From Photobacterium alginatilyticum (GTDB taxonomy: Bacteria > Pseudomonadota > Gammaproteobacteria > Enterobacterales > Vibrionaceae), in contig NZ_RSEJ01000012.1 in the NCBI RefSeq assembly GCF_009910675.1, forward strand, positions 1 through 64,000: DNA of 64,000 nucleotides. Reading direction: 5' to 3'. Below the pieces are notes generated by a model, which worked only from the letters and a program-made list of their open reading frames with translations, was not told the DNA's origin and did not search any database. Position numbers and translations under genes: made by a program. Below are positions 26,369 to 37,534 of the stretch, piece by piece (position 1 is the stretch's first letter; every line of letters begins with the position of its first letter).

Positions 26369-27295
26369 ATGCCAAATCAGAACCCGACGGCAGGCATATT
26401 ACTGGCGTTAACGACGGCCTTTTTCTGGGGAGCATTGCCCATAGCAATGAAACAAGCCGTAGAAGTGATGGAGCCATTTACGATTGTCTGGTATCGCTTT
26501 GTAACGGCTTCGCTCGGGCTGGGCCTGTGGTTATATTGGCGTAGGCAGCTGCCCCAGGTTCGTGCATTGGGGATAGCCGGATATGGCACCCTGCTGCTGG
26601 CGAGTATTGGTCTGGCGGGGAATTTTGTGCTGTTTAACAGTGCACTGGAATACCTTAACCCGCCTGTTGTGCAGGTTATTATCCAGCTGGCACCGGTCAT
26701 TTTGTTGTTGTCCAGTGTGTGGCTGTTTAAAGAGAAGCTGGGTGTACATCAGGTGATTGGTGTGAGCTGCCTGATGTTTGGCTTGTTGCTGTTTTTCAAT
26801 GAACGGCTTGTCGAGCTGTTTACCAGCTTTACAGGTTATACTTTGGGTGTTGTGCTTGCCGTGCTGGCAGCGTTGGTATGGGTCGTTTACGGCCTGGCCC
26901 AAAAAGTCATGCTCAGGCAGTTTAGCTCGCCTCAGATCTTATTGATGATCTATTTGATCTGTGCCCTGATGCTGACACCATTGGCAGTACCTGAACAGAT
27001 CTTGCTGATGGATCAGAGACAGCTGGGCATGTTGATGTTTTGCTGTATAAATACCCTGGTCGGCTATGGCGCGTTTGCGGAAGCAATGGCCCGCTGGCAG
27101 GCCTCGCAAGTGAGCGCAGTAATCACCCTGGCTCCCTTGTTTACAATTATGTTTGTCGACCTAGCCAGTATGTTCTGGCCACAGTACTTTGCTGCCGCCG
27201 CCCTGAATGTGATGGGGTATGTTGGCGCTATCGTTGTGGTAAGTGGTGCAATGTTTTGTGCTATTGGCCATAAATTTATCAGGCAGCATAACTAG
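26369..27295 (+). CDS. EamA/DMT family transporter
   Basis: A 308-residue membrane protein with ten predicted helices arranged as two EamA repeats (about 8-140 and 155-300), the drug/metabolite transporter superfamily. It begins MPNQNPTAGILLALTTAFFW. ATG 26369 is chosen over one four codons earlier since GAAGGG lies five bases upstream. Such transporters export amino acids, nucleosides or toxic metabolites; the substrate cannot be told. It sits between rpmA and obgE, as EamA genes often do in gamma-proteobacteria. Confidence 0.9.
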   Translation: MPNQNPTAGILLALTTAFFWGALPIAMKQAVEVMEPFTIVWYRFVTASLGLGLWLYWRRQLPQVRALGIAGYGTLLLASIGLAGNFVLFNSALEYLNPPVVQVIIQLAPVILLLSSVWLFKEKLGVHQVIGVSCLMFGLLLFFNERLVELFTSFTGYTLGVVLAVLAALVWVVYGLAQKVMLRQFSSPQILLMIYLICALMLTPLAVPEQILLMDQRQLGMLMFCCINTLVGYGAFAEAMARWQASQVSAVITLAPLFTIMFVDLASMFWPQYFAAAALNVMGYVGAIVVVSGAMFCAIGHKFIRQHN

Positions 27296-27362
27296 TCAAG
27301 GTCAATTACAATAGGTTAATAGTGCCGGGAAATTGCTGACGGTCCTGGTCGAGAAGTTTTAA

Positions 27363-28565
<1,203 letters not shown>

Positions 28566-28577
28566 TTAACACCGTTG

Positions 28578-28608
28578 TTAAAAGCCGCTCTTGGGAGCGG
28601 CTTTTTTG
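28578..28608 (+). terminator. Rho-independent terminator of obgE
   Basis: AAGCCGCTC and GAGCGGCTT form a stem with loop TTGG followed by TTTTTG, 15 bases beyond obgE. Confidence 0.92.
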
Positions 28609-28688
28609 TGTCTGGTCAACGCAGTAGACTAAGAATTGTCTGATAATTGAACTTTTTGGTATTAGCAGACACACTCAGAGGGCAGGAA

Positions 28689-29492
28689 ATGGTAAGTGGG
28701 GCGGAGCCGTTGACACCAACGTTAACAGAGCCACAGCAACGGGAAATATCGAGGTTGGCCGTATTGGCAGGCCAGCGGCTGCTTCAGCATGGGGCTGAAA
28801 GCACGCTGGTGGCGGATGTTACCTGTCGGTTAGGGCGGGCATTGGGCGCTGAAAGCGTCGAGGTGTCATTGTCTGCCAGTTCAATGGTGATCACGACATT
28901 GAGCCATGGACGGTGCATTACAACTACTCGCCGTTGTCAGGATCGCGGGATCAATATGCAGGTGGTCACCGAGGTACAGCGGGTCGTGATCATGGCCGAG
29001 CGCGGTTTGCTGGATATTCAGGGGGTGCATGATCGCCTGCTAAAGATCCAGGCGCTGCGTTATAACCGTGTATTGGTTATTTTTATGATTGGCCTGTCCT
29101 GTGCTTCGTTCAGTCGCCTGGCCGGCGCAGACTGGCCGGTCTTCTTTCTGACCTTCTTTGCCTCTTCCGTCGGGATGTTTGTCCGCCAGGAGATCGCTCA
29201 TTGCCACTTTAATCCTCTGGTTAACTTTGGCGTAACCGCCTTTGTGACCACGCTGATCTCTGGCTTCGGCCAGGTGTACCAGATCGGTGAAGCCCCTTTT
29301 CTGGCGATGGCCTCTTCGGTGTTGATGCTGGTGCCTGGTTTTCCGCTGATTAATGCCATCTCCGATATGGTGAAGGGCTATGCCAACATGGGGATAGCGC
29401 GCTGGACCATGGCAACCTTGCTGACGTTGTCGACGAGCATGGGCATTGTCGCTGCGATGAATGTGCTCGGCGTCTGGGGGTGGCTATCATGA
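28689..29492 (+). CDS. yjjP: YjjP family threonine/serine exporter subunit
   Basis: A 267-residue protein of the ThrE N-terminal domain family. A cytoplasmic head (about 1-115) includes LLQHGAESTLVADVTCRLGRALGAES, and about five helices lie between 125 and 265. In split exporters this works with YjjB; E. coli YjjPB has been linked to succinate export, while ThrE exports threonine and serine, so the substrate is open. The start is set at ATG 28689 behind GAGGGCAGGAA; the longer frame from 28647 lacks a ribosome site. It overlaps yjjB by four bases. Confidence 0.88.
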   Translation: MVSGAEPLTPTLTEPQQREISRLAVLAGQRLLQHGAESTLVADVTCRLGRALGAESVEVSLSASSMVITTLSHGRCITTTRRCQDRGINMQVVTEVQRVVIMAERGLLDIQGVHDRLLKIQALRYNRVLVIFMIGLSCASFSRLAGADWPVFFLTFFASSVGMFVRQEIAHCHFNPLVNFGVTAFVTTLISGFGQVYQIGEAPFLAMASSVLMLVPGFPLINAISDMVKGYANMGIARWTMATLLTLSTSMGIVAAMNVLGVWGWLS

Positions 29493-29962
29493 TTGATGTC
29501 GATTTTTTGCTGGCGCTGCTCAATGACATGTTTTTTGCAATGATCCCGGCGGTCGGCTTTGCACTGGTGTTCAATGTGCCGCAAAAGGCACTGAAATATT
29601 GTGCCATCGGGGGCGCTTTGGGACATGGAAGCCGGTTTGTTCTGATGCATTGGGGGGTCCCTATCGAGTGGGCGACTCTGGGAGCTGCGACGTTGGTCGG
29701 GATGATCGGAGTTCATTGGTCACATCGTTTTCTTGCCCACCCGAAGGTGTTCACGGTGGCTGCGATGATCCCTATGGTGCCCGGTGTGTTTGCGTTCAAG
29801 GCGATGATTGCACTGGTTGAAATCAATCACAGAGGCTTTAGTCCCGAGCTGTGGGCGCTGATGCTGGAAAACGTTATCAAGGCTGTATTTATTGTTGCCG
29901 CGCTGGCAATTGGGCTGGCAATGCCGGGGCTATTGTTTTATCGTCGCCGTCCTGTGGTTTAG
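29489..29962 (+). CDS. yjjB: YjjB family threonine/serine exporter subunit
   Basis: A 157-residue, mostly hydrophobic protein with about five helices, matching the C-terminal half of ThrE (DUF3815). It is marked by PAVGFALVFNVPQKALKYCAIGGALGHGSR and AMIPMVPGVFAFKAM, written as two conserved blocks. ATG 29489 overlaps the yjjP stop (ATGA), so the two subunits are made together. folA starts 18 bases downstream and may be in the same transcript. Confidence 0.88.
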   Translation: MIDVDFLLALLNDMFFAMIPAVGFALVFNVPQKALKYCAIGGALGHGSRFVLMHWGVPIEWATLGAATLVGMIGVHWSHRFLAHPKVFTVAAMIPMVPGVFAFKAMIALVEINHRGFSPELWALMLENVIKAVFIVAALAIGLAMPGLLFYRRRPVV

Positions 29963-29980
29963 TTTTTGCTGGGGAATGAA

Positions 29981-30463
29981 ATGAAGATCAGTATGATCGC
30001 GGCAATGGCCAATGATCGGGTAATTGGCAAGGACAACGCGATGCCTTGGCATTTACCGGCCGACTTTGCCTGGTTTAAGCGCTCGACGTTGGGTAAGCCT
30101 ATCGTGATGGGACGTAAGACGTTTGAGTCGATCGGCCGACCGCTACCCGGGCGCCAAAATATAGTGATCAGCCGCAATCCGGATTTTCAAGCCGAAGGCG
30201 TAACCGTCGTTGGTGATATTGATGCTGCCAAGCTGGCTGCCGGTGAGGTCGATGAGTTAATGATCATCGGTGGAGGTAGTATTTACGGTGCCTGTCTACC
30301 TGATGCCGAGCGCCTGTACCTGACATTCATCGATTTTGATGTCGAGGGGGATACCTGTTTTCCCGAGTGGGGTGAGGGCTGGCAGGAAGTGCACAGTGAG
30401 ACGTACCACGCCGATGAGAAAAACGCCCACGATATGCGCTTTGTTATCCTCGAACGCCGATAA
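29981..30463 (+). CDS. folA: Dihydrofolate reductase
   Basis: A 160-residue NADPH-dependent enzyme that regenerates tetrahydrofolate, the trimethoprim target. Key elements are IGKDNAMPWHLPADFAWFK with the catalytic acidic residue (D in LPADF, E. coli D27), GRKTFESIGRPLPGR binding NADPH, IIGGGSIYGACLP and the FPEW loop. ATG 29981 follows GGGGAA; the upstream TTG is not needed. Convergent with apaH over a shared terminator, as in E. coli and V. cholerae. Confidence 0.97.
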   Translation: MKISMIAAMANDRVIGKDNAMPWHLPADFAWFKRSTLGKPIVMGRKTFESIGRPLPGRQNIVISRNPDFQAEGVTVVGDIDAAKLAAGEVDELMIIGGGSIYGACLPDAERLYLTFIDFDVEGDTCFPEWGEGWQEVHSETYHADEKNAHDMRFVILERR

Positions 30464-30485
30464 TTATATTGTTGTGTGTCTAGTC

Positions 30486-30520
30486 CTAAAAAGGCCTGGT
30501 GGTAACCAGGCCTTTTCATA
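30486..30520. terminator. Bidirectional terminator between folA and apaH
   Basis: AAAAGGCCTGG and CCAGGCCTTTT form an 11-bp stem with a short loop. A-run and T-run on either side serve both convergent genes. Confidence 0.92.
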
Positions 30521-30526
30521 TGTCGT

Positions 30527-31348
30527 TTATTCAGCGTGAACCGGGCAGGGTTTGACGAACCTGGCTCCGTCTTCCCAGCGCAGCAGTGTCATGCTGTTAC
30601 CCCAGACACAGCCTGTATCCAGCCCTATGACATGCTGGTCCTCATGACCCATAAGCGCCGCCCAGTGGCCGAAGATCACCTTTTTGCCGAGTGGTTGCTG
30701 TCTTGGTAGCTCAAACCAGGGCTGAAGCGGTCCGGTTTCAGGGTGCTCCGGCGAGAGCTTGCAGTCCATATCGAGTCTGCCGTCCGGATAGCAAAAACGC
30801 ATCCGGGTAAAGGCATTGATCGTGTAGCGGTACTGTTCGATCCCGCTAAGAACCGGTGTCCAGTAATCAGGTCCATTGCCGTACATATTCTCAAGCAGCC
30901 ATAGGTAGTCATCGCTTTGCAGGCAGGCCTCGACCTCTTTGGCTTGCTGGCGGGCTGTCGTCAGATCCCATTGGGGAGAAATACCGGCATGGGCCATGGC
31001 AAAAGGGTGCTGCGGGTGCTCGGCAAGCAAGGGTTGTCGGCGTAACCACTCGAGGAGCTCGTCGCGGTCCGGTGCATCTAGGATCGGTTGGACTTTATCC
31101 CGGCTCTTTGCCTTGGCAAGACCATTGGCGGCGGCAAGCAGGTGAAGATCATGGTTGCCGAGAACGGTGGTTGCCCTGTCGCCCAGTTCTTTGACAAAGC
31201 GTAGTGTTTCCAGTGATTTTGGGCCTCGGGCGACGAGATCGCCTGACAGCCATAATTCATCCTGTTGTGGGTTAAACTCGGCCTGTTCAAGCAGATCACA
31301 GAGATCGTCAAAGCAGCCTTGAATATCACCGACAAGGTAGGTCGACAT
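30527..31348 (-). CDS. apaH: Symmetrical bis(5'-nucleosyl)-tetraphosphatase ApaH
   Basis: A 273-residue metallophosphoesterase that splits Ap4A to two ADP and also removes Np4 caps from RNA. Metal motifs are YLVGDIQGCFDD, LSGDLVARGP and VLGNHDLHLL, with FAMAHAGISPQWD and FGHWAALMG further on. In the conserved order surA-pdxA-rsmA-apaG-apaH with folA convergent. ATG 31348 lies eight bases after apaG's stop, with GAGG upstream. Confidence 0.97.
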   Translation of the reverse strand: MSTYLVGDIQGCFDDLCDLLEQAEFNPQQDELWLSGDLVARGPKSLETLRFVKELGDRATTVLGNHDLHLLAAANGLAKAKSRDKVQPILDAPDRDELLEWLRRQPLLAEHPQHPFAMAHAGISPQWDLTTARQQAKEVEACLQSDDYLWLLENMYGNGPDYWTPVLSGIEQYRYTINAFTRMRFCYPDGRLDMDCKLSPEHPETGPLQPWFELPRQQPLGKKVIFGHWAALMGHEDQHVIGLDTGCVWGNSMTLLRWEDGARFVKPCPVHAE

Positions 31349-31356
31349 AGGGAGCC

Positions 31357-31740
31357 TCAGTGAAGAAGGTTGGGAATAGAGAGTCTAAATGGCGCTATCT
31401 CGGCCTTGAACTCGTCTCCCTGTTCGTTGACCATGACGTAGTGACCTTGCATGACCCCGAGCGGGGTTTCGATAATGGTACCGCTGGTATAGGAATATTC
31501 TTCATTGGCCGCAATTTTCGGCTGCTCGCCAACGACACCTTCACCGTCAATAACCAACTTTTTCCCATTGGCGTCAGTGATCAGCCAGTGGCGGTTTAAC
31601 AGTTGCGCCTCGCCATTGCCCAGATTACGGATAGTAATGGTATATGAGAATACATAGCGCTGGTTTTCTGGTTCTGATTGATCCTCGATGTAGTGGGTCA
31701 CTACCCTGCACTTGATCGTAGGAATTGCCTTGGTCGTCAA
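31357..31740 (-). CDS. apaG: ApaG (CorD) protein
   Basis: A 127-residue beta-sandwich protein of the ApaG/PBP-like family with unknown exact role; it was first linked to cobalt and magnesium resistance. Conserved parts are [21 protein letters not shown], written here short, [29 protein letters not shown] and FRLSIP. I place the start at a TTG (31740) because AAAGGA lies at the right distance and the length (126 in relatives) then fits. A longer frame would run through a hairpin. No ATG is available nearby, so the start is rare but well supported. Confidence 0.88.
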   Translation of the reverse strand: MTTKAIPTIKCRVVTHYIEDQSEPENQRYVFSYTITIRNLGNGEAQLLNRHWLITDANGKKLVIDGEGVVGEQPKIAANEEYSYTSGTIIETPLGVMQGHYVMVNEQGDEFKAEIAPFRLSIPNLLH

Positions 31741-31769
31741 TGTCTTGCTTCCTTTCGTCGGCAGTTCAC

Positions 31770-31797
31770 CAGGGCTTGGTATCGCAGCCAAGCCCTG
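31770..31797. repeat. 10-bp hairpin between rsmA and apaG
   Basis: CAGGGCTTGG (31770-31779) and CCAAGCCCTG (31788-31797) are exact complements with an 8-nt loop. It fills most of the short gap between the rsmA stop and the apaG ribosome site. Without a T-run it is not a classic terminator; it may uncouple the two genes or protect the upstream mRNA. Confidence 0.7.
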
Positions 31798-31810
31798 AGA
31801 AACTAATCAA

Positions 31811-32629
31811 TTACTTTGATGCGTTATGATTGGCATCCAGCCAGTTAGCCATCGCAACAAATTGCTCCAGAGTCAGGTTTTCTGGACGCTGACCAGGATT
31901 AATACCCAGAGCTTCCAGCTGCTCAACACTCATTAGTGCTTTGTAGCAGTTGCGAATTGTCTTACGACGCTGGTTGAAGCCTTCACGACAAACACGGTCT
32001 AGCCACTTAAGGTTAGTACATGGATGCGGCAAAGTTTCATATGGTGTTAGACGAACTACCGCTGAATCTACTTTTGGTGCAGGCTTGAATGACTCAGGCG
32101 GCACTTCCAGTACAGGCATAACACGGCAGTAGTATTGGGTCATCACAGTTAGACGACCGTACGCCTTGCTGCCCGGACCGGCTGCCAGACGGTTAACCAC
32201 TTCTTTTTGTAGCATGAAGTGCATGTCTTCAACGTGCTGGTGGAATGACAGCAGGTGGAAGATCAGTGGTGTCGAGATGTTGTACGGCAGGTTACCGAAA
32301 ATACGTAGCTTATTGTTTTCCTTGATCAGCTGCGTGAAATCGAAACGCATCGCATCGCCTTCGTGGATAGTTAGCTTGTCTGCTAGATCCGGGTGATTAC
32401 GAAGACGTTCTGCCAAGTCGCGGTCAAGCTCGATCACAGAGAACTTATCAACCAGTTTACCTACTGGCTCTGTGATGGCCCCCAGACCTGGACCGATCTC
32501 AATCAGGTTCTGGCCGGGCCTTGGGTTGATAGCCGATACAATGCCATCAATGATGTATGGGTCGTTCAAAAAGTTCTGGCCAAAGCGCTTACGCGCGCGG
32601 TGCCCTAGATGGACCTGATCGCTGCTCAT
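31811..32629 (-). CDS. rsmA: 16S rRNA (adenine1518/1519-N6) dimethyltransferase RsmA (KsgA)
   Basis: A 272-residue SAM-dependent enzyme that dimethylates two adjacent adenosines in the 3' hairpin of 16S rRNA during 30S maturation; loss gives kasugamycin resistance. SAM motif I is [14 protein letters not shown], the target-adenine motif is GNLPYNIS, and the N-terminus [11 protein letters not shown] is diagnostic. It overlaps pdxA by four bases. Codon use is richer in common codons than its neighbours. Confidence 0.98.
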   Translation of the reverse strand: MSSDQVHLGHRARKRFGQNFLNDPYIIDGIVSAINPRPGQNLIEIGPGLGAITEPVGKLVDKFSVIELDRDLAERLRNHPDLADKLTIHEGDAMRFDFTQLIKENNKLRIFGNLPYNISTPLIFHLLSFHQHVEDMHFMLQKEVVNRLAAGPGSKAYGRLTVMTQYYCRVMPVLEVPPESFKPAPKVDSAVVRLTPYETLPHPCTNLKWLDRVCREGFNQRRKTIRNCYKALMSVEQLEALGINPGQRPENLTLEQFVAMANWLDANHNASK

Positions 32630-33618
32630 GTTTGTTTTTCTACCAATTCAAGGGCGTGCGATAGCGCTGTCCAAAGGCTACCGGTGTCCGCCTGTCCGGT
32701 ACCTGCAAGTTCCAGTGCGGTACCATGATCTACTGAGGTTCTGATAAAGGGCAGGCCTAACGTAATGTTGACTGACTTGCCAAAGCCTTTGAATTTAAGC
32801 ACTGGCAGCCCCTGATCGTGATACATGGCCAATACTGTATCAGCATCGGCCAGATATTTTTCCTGGAAGATAGTATCTGCCGGCAAGGGGCCGACAAGAT
32901 CCATACCTTCCTGTTGGCGAAGTTGCTCGAGAGCTGGCGAGATCACGTCTATCTCTTCCGTTCCCAAACAGCCATCTTCGCCTGCATGCGGATTGAGTCC
33001 GCAGACATAAATTTTAGGTTGTTCTATGCCGAATTTGCTGACCAAGTCGGCGTGCAGAATACGAATGACCTGCTGCAGCCGAGCCTCTGTGACAGCCCTG
33101 GACACATAAGCCAGCGGGATGTGAGTCGTCACAAGCGCTACTCGGAGCCCTTCGGTTGCCAGCATCATGACGACCTGAGCGGTATCTGAGCGCTGAGCAA
33201 AAAATTCGGTATGACCGCTGAAGGCAACCCCGGCACGGTTGATGACCCCTTTATGCACAGGGCCAGTCACGACCGCAGAAAATTCGCCGTTCATACAGCC
33301 ATCGGCTGCCTGGCCTAATGTCTCAAGGACATAGTGGCCATTGAGCTCATTCAGCTCACCGGCCATGACCGGTGCCTTTAGCTCGTGATTGGCGATAACC
33401 AGGGTCCCGGCCTTGTGAGGCTGGGCCGGTAGTGCCGGATCATAGTCAACAACAGTCAGCGGCAATCCCAACTGGGCTGCACGTTCTACCATAAGCTGGG
33501 CGTTAGCACAAATAACCAGTTCGTGGGGCCAGTCATGCTGGGCGAGGGCAAGCACCAGATCGGGACCAATTCCCGCAGGCTCACCCGGAGTTATTGCTAT
33601 ACGTTTAACCTTGGTCAT
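32626..33618 (-). CDS. pdxA: 4-hydroxythreonine-4-phosphate dehydrogenase PdxA
   Basis: A 330-residue NAD- and metal-dependent enzyme of pyridoxal phosphate synthesis. It starts [20 protein letters not shown]. Metal ligands are the histidine of FSGHTEFFA, the one in GLNPHAGE and the one in [11 protein letters not shown], and [10 protein letters not shown] is the substrate loop. Start set at ATG 33618 by family alignment; the open frame runs 49 codons into surA. It overlaps surA's end by 14 bases, so translation is coupled. Confidence 0.97.
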   Translation of the reverse strand: MTKVKRIAITPGEPAGIGPDLVLALAQHDWPHELVICANAQLMVERAAQLGLPLTVVDYDPALPAQPHKAGTLVIANHELKAPVMAGELNELNGHYVLETLGQAADGCMNGEFSAVVTGPVHKGVINRAGVAFSGHTEFFAQRSDTAQVVMMLATEGLRVALVTTHIPLAYVSRAVTEARLQQVIRILHADLVSKFGIEQPKIYVCGLNPHAGEDGCLGTEEIDVISPALEQLRQQEGMDLVGPLPADTIFQEKYLADADTVLAMYHDQGLPVLKFKGFGKSVNITLGLPFIRTSVDHGTALELAGTGQADTGSLWTALSHALELVEKQT

Positions 33619-34909
33619 TGGCGTCTTCCGGTTGTTCGATATAGGCACCGGCGCGAAGTTCTTGCAACCAGGCCTGAGCTTCTTCGTTGAATTTACGGCT
33701 GAAGAGAATTCGGTACGCACGGTTCTTGACAGCAGCATCAGTACGATCGACATCACGGCGTTCAACGACTTCTACAATGTGCCAGCCGTGGACGGTTTTG
33801 AACGGTTCGCTGATCATGCCGGCTGGTAGCGTTTCTACCTTATCTTTAAATTCAGGTACATAAATATCAGGTGTTTGCCAGCCCAACTCACCGCCATTTG
33901 CTGCTGAGCCCGGATCGGCGCTGAGTGCCTGTGCCGCATCAGCAAAGCTCTGCTCCCCGGCAAGGATGGCGCGGCGCGCTTTTTCCAACTGGCGCTGGGC
34001 CCCTTCGTCGCTCATGATCACAGAGGTTTTCACCAGAATATGGCGTGCATTCACCTCGGTAACGGAAATGGTTTCCAGCCCCTGAACGTCATTGATTTTC
34101 AGGATATGGTAGCCTACACCGCTGCGGAATGGACCGATAATGGCCCCTTTTCCGCCGGATTTGATTTGATCGGCAAAGATGGTTGGCATCTCTTCCTTGC
34201 GCATCCAGCCCCATTCACCGCCCTGCAGAGCCTTAGGCCCCTTGGAGTAGCTATAGGCAAGGTTGGCAAAGTCAGCGCCGTTGTTGAGCTCTTTGACTAG
34301 CTGGTTCGCCTGAGACAAGGCTTCGTTTTTCTCGGCCGCACTGGCATCTTCGCTTATGCGTAGCTGAATATGGCTGATGTTAAAGCTGACGCCTTGTTGG
34401 GTCTGCTTTTCGAGCTGCTCTGCCAGGGTGTCGACTTCTTGCGGCAAGATATTAATTCGTCGGCGAACCTGAATGGTTCTCGCCTCGCTGGCGGTAATAT
34501 CACGTCGCATCTGCTCGCGGAATACGGCAAAGCTAATCCCGTTGTCGGCAAGCATTTGCTGTAGTTGGGCTACGGTCATATTGCGTTCGGCAGCGATCTG
34601 GTTGATAGCCTGATCAAGACGGGTATCATCAATTCGGATCCCGAACTGCTGTGCCTGCTGGAGCTGAAGCGTTTCGATGATCAGCTTTTCCATGACCTGC
34701 TCAGACAGAATATCGCTCGACGGCAGTGGCTGATTTTGACGGGCTGCATTCATCTGGACGGTTTTGAGCATTGCATCAACGTCACTTTGCAGGATCACAC
34801 TGTCATTGACGATAGTCACAACCTTGTCAAGTTCTTGCGGGGCAGCAATGCTGCCGGCAGCCAGGCTCCATAAGGTCAGGCCTAGCAGTGAAGACTTCCA
34901 CTTTTTCAT
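33605..34909 (-). CDS. surA: Periplasmic chaperone and peptidyl-prolyl isomerase SurA
   Basis: A 434-residue chaperone for outer-membrane beta-barrels such as LptD, encoded next door. Signal peptide 1-22 (ending GSIAA), N-terminal chaperone domain up to about 170, then two parvulin domains. The first has [11 protein letters not shown] and [13 protein letters not shown]; the second has [11 protein letters not shown] and [19 protein letters not shown] 34909 is preceded by GGAAAGA; an earlier ATG is 14 codons up without a site. Order lptD-surA-pdxA-rsmA-apaGH is conserved in gamma-proteobacteria. Confidence 0.97.
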   Translation of the reverse strand: MKKWKSSLLGLTLWSLAAGSIAAPQELDKVVTIVNDSVILQSDVDAMLKTVQMNAARQNQPLPSSDILSEQVMEKLIIETLQLQQAQQFGIRIDDTRLDQAINQIAAERNMTVAQLQQMLADNGISFAVFREQMRRDITASEARTIQVRRRINILPQEVDTLAEQLEKQTQQGVSFNISHIQLRISEDASAAEKNEALSQANQLVKELNNGADFANLAYSYSKGPKALQGGEWGWMRKEEMPTIFADQIKSGGKGAIIGPFRSGVGYHILKINDVQGLETISVTEVNARHILVKTSVIMSDEGAQRQLEKARRAILAGEQSFADAAQALSADPGSAANGGELGWQTPDIYVPEFKDKVETLPAGMISEPFKTVHGWHIVEVVERRDVDRTDAAVKNRAYRILFSRKFNEEAQAWLQELRAGAYIEQPEDANDQG

Positions 34910-34978
34910 ACATCTTTCCATTATGCGCTGAGGCGCGTTAAATCGGGTCACATCGCGGCCGGATGCCGCGACGCCTGG

Positions 34979-37342
34979 TTAGTTGTTGAGATAGAACGGT
35001 CTACCGTATGCAATCGCGTTACCGCCAGTCGCTGTGCCGGAAGCTCCAACTGCTGGTACTCCAGCTAGCCCTAAGAGGCTGAACGAAATGCTGAAGTTTT
35101 GTTCATATTCGGCTGGCTGAGTATTTACGTTGCTGCGGGACATCAGGTATTCGTTATAGCCGAGACTGATCATCCAGCAGGCTGAGCGGTAGTTCAGGGT
35201 GATCTGGCCTTCCAGCATCTGGTTTTCTGTCAAATCATGGTAGTAGTCACCACGCAGGCTCAGGCCGCCGTATACCGGGAAGCCTGCCGAGAAGCCAAGC
35301 TGCGAAATCCCGTCTTCGGTGTAGTTATCGATCTGGTCATTATCTGGCAGGCTCTGCTTGATATAGTCCTTTGAGACATAGCGGTAGTTTAGCTGGCTAA
35401 AGAGATCGTTCTCACGGTACTCCATCGCCGCATTGGCGAGCTGCATTTCTTGCTTGCTGGCATCATACTGAAGTCCGCCATGGAAGAAGAGCCAGTCGTC
35501 ATAGTTAAAATCAGACTCGAATGCTGTTGCCGAGTAGTTTGGCGTTGATTCGCTGTCTTCGGTCAGGTTGCGACCGGCATCATTGAGGTAGAAAATCTGA
35601 CCGAACGACAGGTTGAAGCGCTCGACAAAATCCTCGTCAAAGAAGCGGGTGCTTGCCCCGACGGTAAACTGGTTGGCAGCGGCAATACGATCAACGCTGG
35701 AGTAGCGTTTGTCACGAAACAGGCCGTAGTAGTCTGTCTGTAGCAGCGTTGTATCATAGCTACCGAAGATATCCTGTTGTTCGACATCTTTGACAAACAG
35801 ATATTGCACCTGAGGTTCCAGACTCTGAGTGTAGTTTTCGCCCCATAGCAGGGCATCGCGTTCCAGATAGAGGCCACTGTGGATCCGTATGCTCGGTACC
35901 GAACGTGTTGCCGTTTCTTCAAGTGTTTCCAAGCCGTCGATGCTGCTGTCAAAATCCTGATTATAGTAGGTATACATCAGCTTGGCCTCGGAGGTGATAG
36001 ACCACCAAGGGGTTGAGTATGGCAATGTCAGTGTTGGTTCAAGGTGTACACGATCGGCTGACGGTTTATCTGCAGCATCGTTTTCAAACCGGCTGACATG
36101 GCTATGCAGGTTGAAATCCAGCCCATAGCCCATATCCGGGCGATAGTAGTTAAATTCCAATTGAGGCATCAGGCGGTAATTGGAAGAGACCCCCAGTGTC
36201 AGAGGTTGGAAGTCACGTACCCGCAGTGTCGAGTCCCAGTATAGGTCACGGTAGGAGACTTCGCCTTTTTGTAGCAGGTTGTTGTCTTCACGCTCGCCGA
36301 TGCTGGAGTCGATATCAGAGAAGTAGGTGACATCGCTAACCTTGCTATAGTCGACATCAAACAGCCAGTGGCGATTATAAGTGCCGCTGTGTGACCAGTT
36401 AAAAGCCCAGCGAGCATCTTTGTCAGGCGCGTTTTTATCATCGCCGAGATATTCGCCACTTAAGCTGCCGCTGCCTGCTTCGGTCAGGTAGCGAAAAATG
36501 GAATTAAGTTGCAGCCCTCTGTTACTCATGTACTTAGGAGTAATGGTCATGTCGTAGTTGGGGGCGATGTTCCAGTAAAACGGCGTTTCCAGCTCAAAAC
36601 CATCGCGAGAGCCGTAGCTCAGTGACGGATAGAGGAAACCGGTCAGACGTTCGTCACCAACGGGTACCCGCAAGTACGGCATATAAAATACCGGCACATC
36701 TGCCACTTCAAAGCGGGCATTATATAGATCGGCAAACGGGGAGTCGCTTTCACGTTCGATGCTGGTCGCCGAGAACTGCCAGCTCTTGTCGCCCGGCGGG
36801 CAGGTGGTGTAGGTACCATTTTTCAGCCGGTAGTAGGAGATACCGTTTTTGGTGATTCGCTCGGCCTCGCCACGTCCTGCTTCACAGGTCATGTTGTACA
36901 CCGCGTTATCCATTTCGGAGTCTTCGGTGTCCAGGTTACTTTGAATACGGTCGGAATAGACTTCTACTGTGCCGTCATGGAAGTAGACGTTGCCTTCAGC
37001 CGTGACGATATTTTCTGGCTGGTGCAAGGTTGCGGTATCGGCCGCGACGGTACGGTTGCCTTGCTGCAGGACGACATCACCCGAGTAGGTGAGCTTCTGG
37101 TTCGGTTTGGCTTCTGCTTTGTCGGCTGAGACAGTGATGGGCTCGTTGTTGACATCCTCTGGCATATCCTGAGGCGCAATACAGACCCCTCTAACCACTT
37201 CCAGTTCGCTCTTTGTGCCATTGACAGCCGCAGACTCATCATTGACATCTTCGCTTGGTGCGGGGTTTTCGTAAGCCATTGCGGGACCATAAAGCGCAAG
37301 GCTGATCATGGTGGCCAATAAGCTGCGGGAGGTTAATGACAT
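34979..37342 (-). CDS. lptD: LPS assembly protein LptD
   Basis: A 787-residue outer-membrane barrel that with LptE inserts lipopolysaccharide. Signal peptide 1-23, jellyroll domain about 65-220 (ITVSADKAEA, SGDVVLQQGNRTVAADTATLHQ in part), then a 26-strand barrel with NARFEVADVPVFYMPYLRVPVGD at its start. Only four cysteines are present: C54, C153, C181 and C722. C54 and C181 align with E. coli C31 and C173, while the E. coli C724-C725 pair is Ala721-Cys722 here and C153 is extra, so the disulfide pattern must differ. The C-terminus ends in a Gly/Ala-rich segment before GRPFYLNN. Confidence 0.96.
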   Translation of the reverse strand: MSLTSRSLLATMISLALYGPAMAYENPAPSEDVNDESAAVNGTKSELEVVRGVCIAPQDMPEDVNNEPITVSADKAEAKPNQKLTYSGDVVLQQGNRTVAADTATLHQPENIVTAEGNVYFHDGTVEVYSDRIQSNLDTEDSEMDNAVYNMTCEAGRGEAERITKNGISYYRLKNGTYTTCPPGDKSWQFSATSIERESDSPFADLYNARFEVADVPVFYMPYLRVPVGDERLTGFLYPSLSYGSRDGFELETPFYWNIAPNYDMTITPKYMSNRGLQLNSIFRYLTEAGSGSLSGEYLGDDKNAPDKDARWAFNWSHSGTYNRHWLFDVDYSKVSDVTYFSDIDSSIGEREDNNLLQKGEVSYRDLYWDSTLRVRDFQPLTLGVSSNYRLMPQLEFNYYRPDMGYGLDFNLHSHVSRFENDAADKPSADRVHLEPTLTLPYSTPWWSITSEAKLMYTYYNQDFDSSIDGLETLEETATRSVPSIRIHSGLYLERDALLWGENYTQSLEPQVQYLFVKDVEQQDIFGSYDTTLLQTDYYGLFRDKRYSSVDRIAAANQFTVGASTRFFDEDFVERFNLSFGQIFYLNDAGRNLTEDSESTPNYSATAFESDFNYDDWLFFHGGLQYDASKQEMQLANAAMEYRENDLFSQLNYRYVSKDYIKQSLPDNDQIDNYTEDGISQLGFSAGFPVYGGLSLRGDYYHDLTENQMLEGQITLNYRSACWMISLGYNEYLMSRSNVNTQPAEYEQNFSISFSLLGLAGVPAVGASGTATGGNAIAYGRPFYLNN

Positions 37343-37534
37343 CTAATTAAACTTTCCTGTATTCAAGTTTCAGCGCATATCAGAAACGAATCGGTGGCGC
37401 TTTTTACAAGCTTTCCCGATAAATGACAGCTATCATAATGCAAATTCTGTCCGACGGCATCTTTTCGCGTTATTGTGTCGGGGATATATCAGAAAAAATT
37501 TTTCTAAATTTAGCAAATTACCAGAGAGTAGAGA

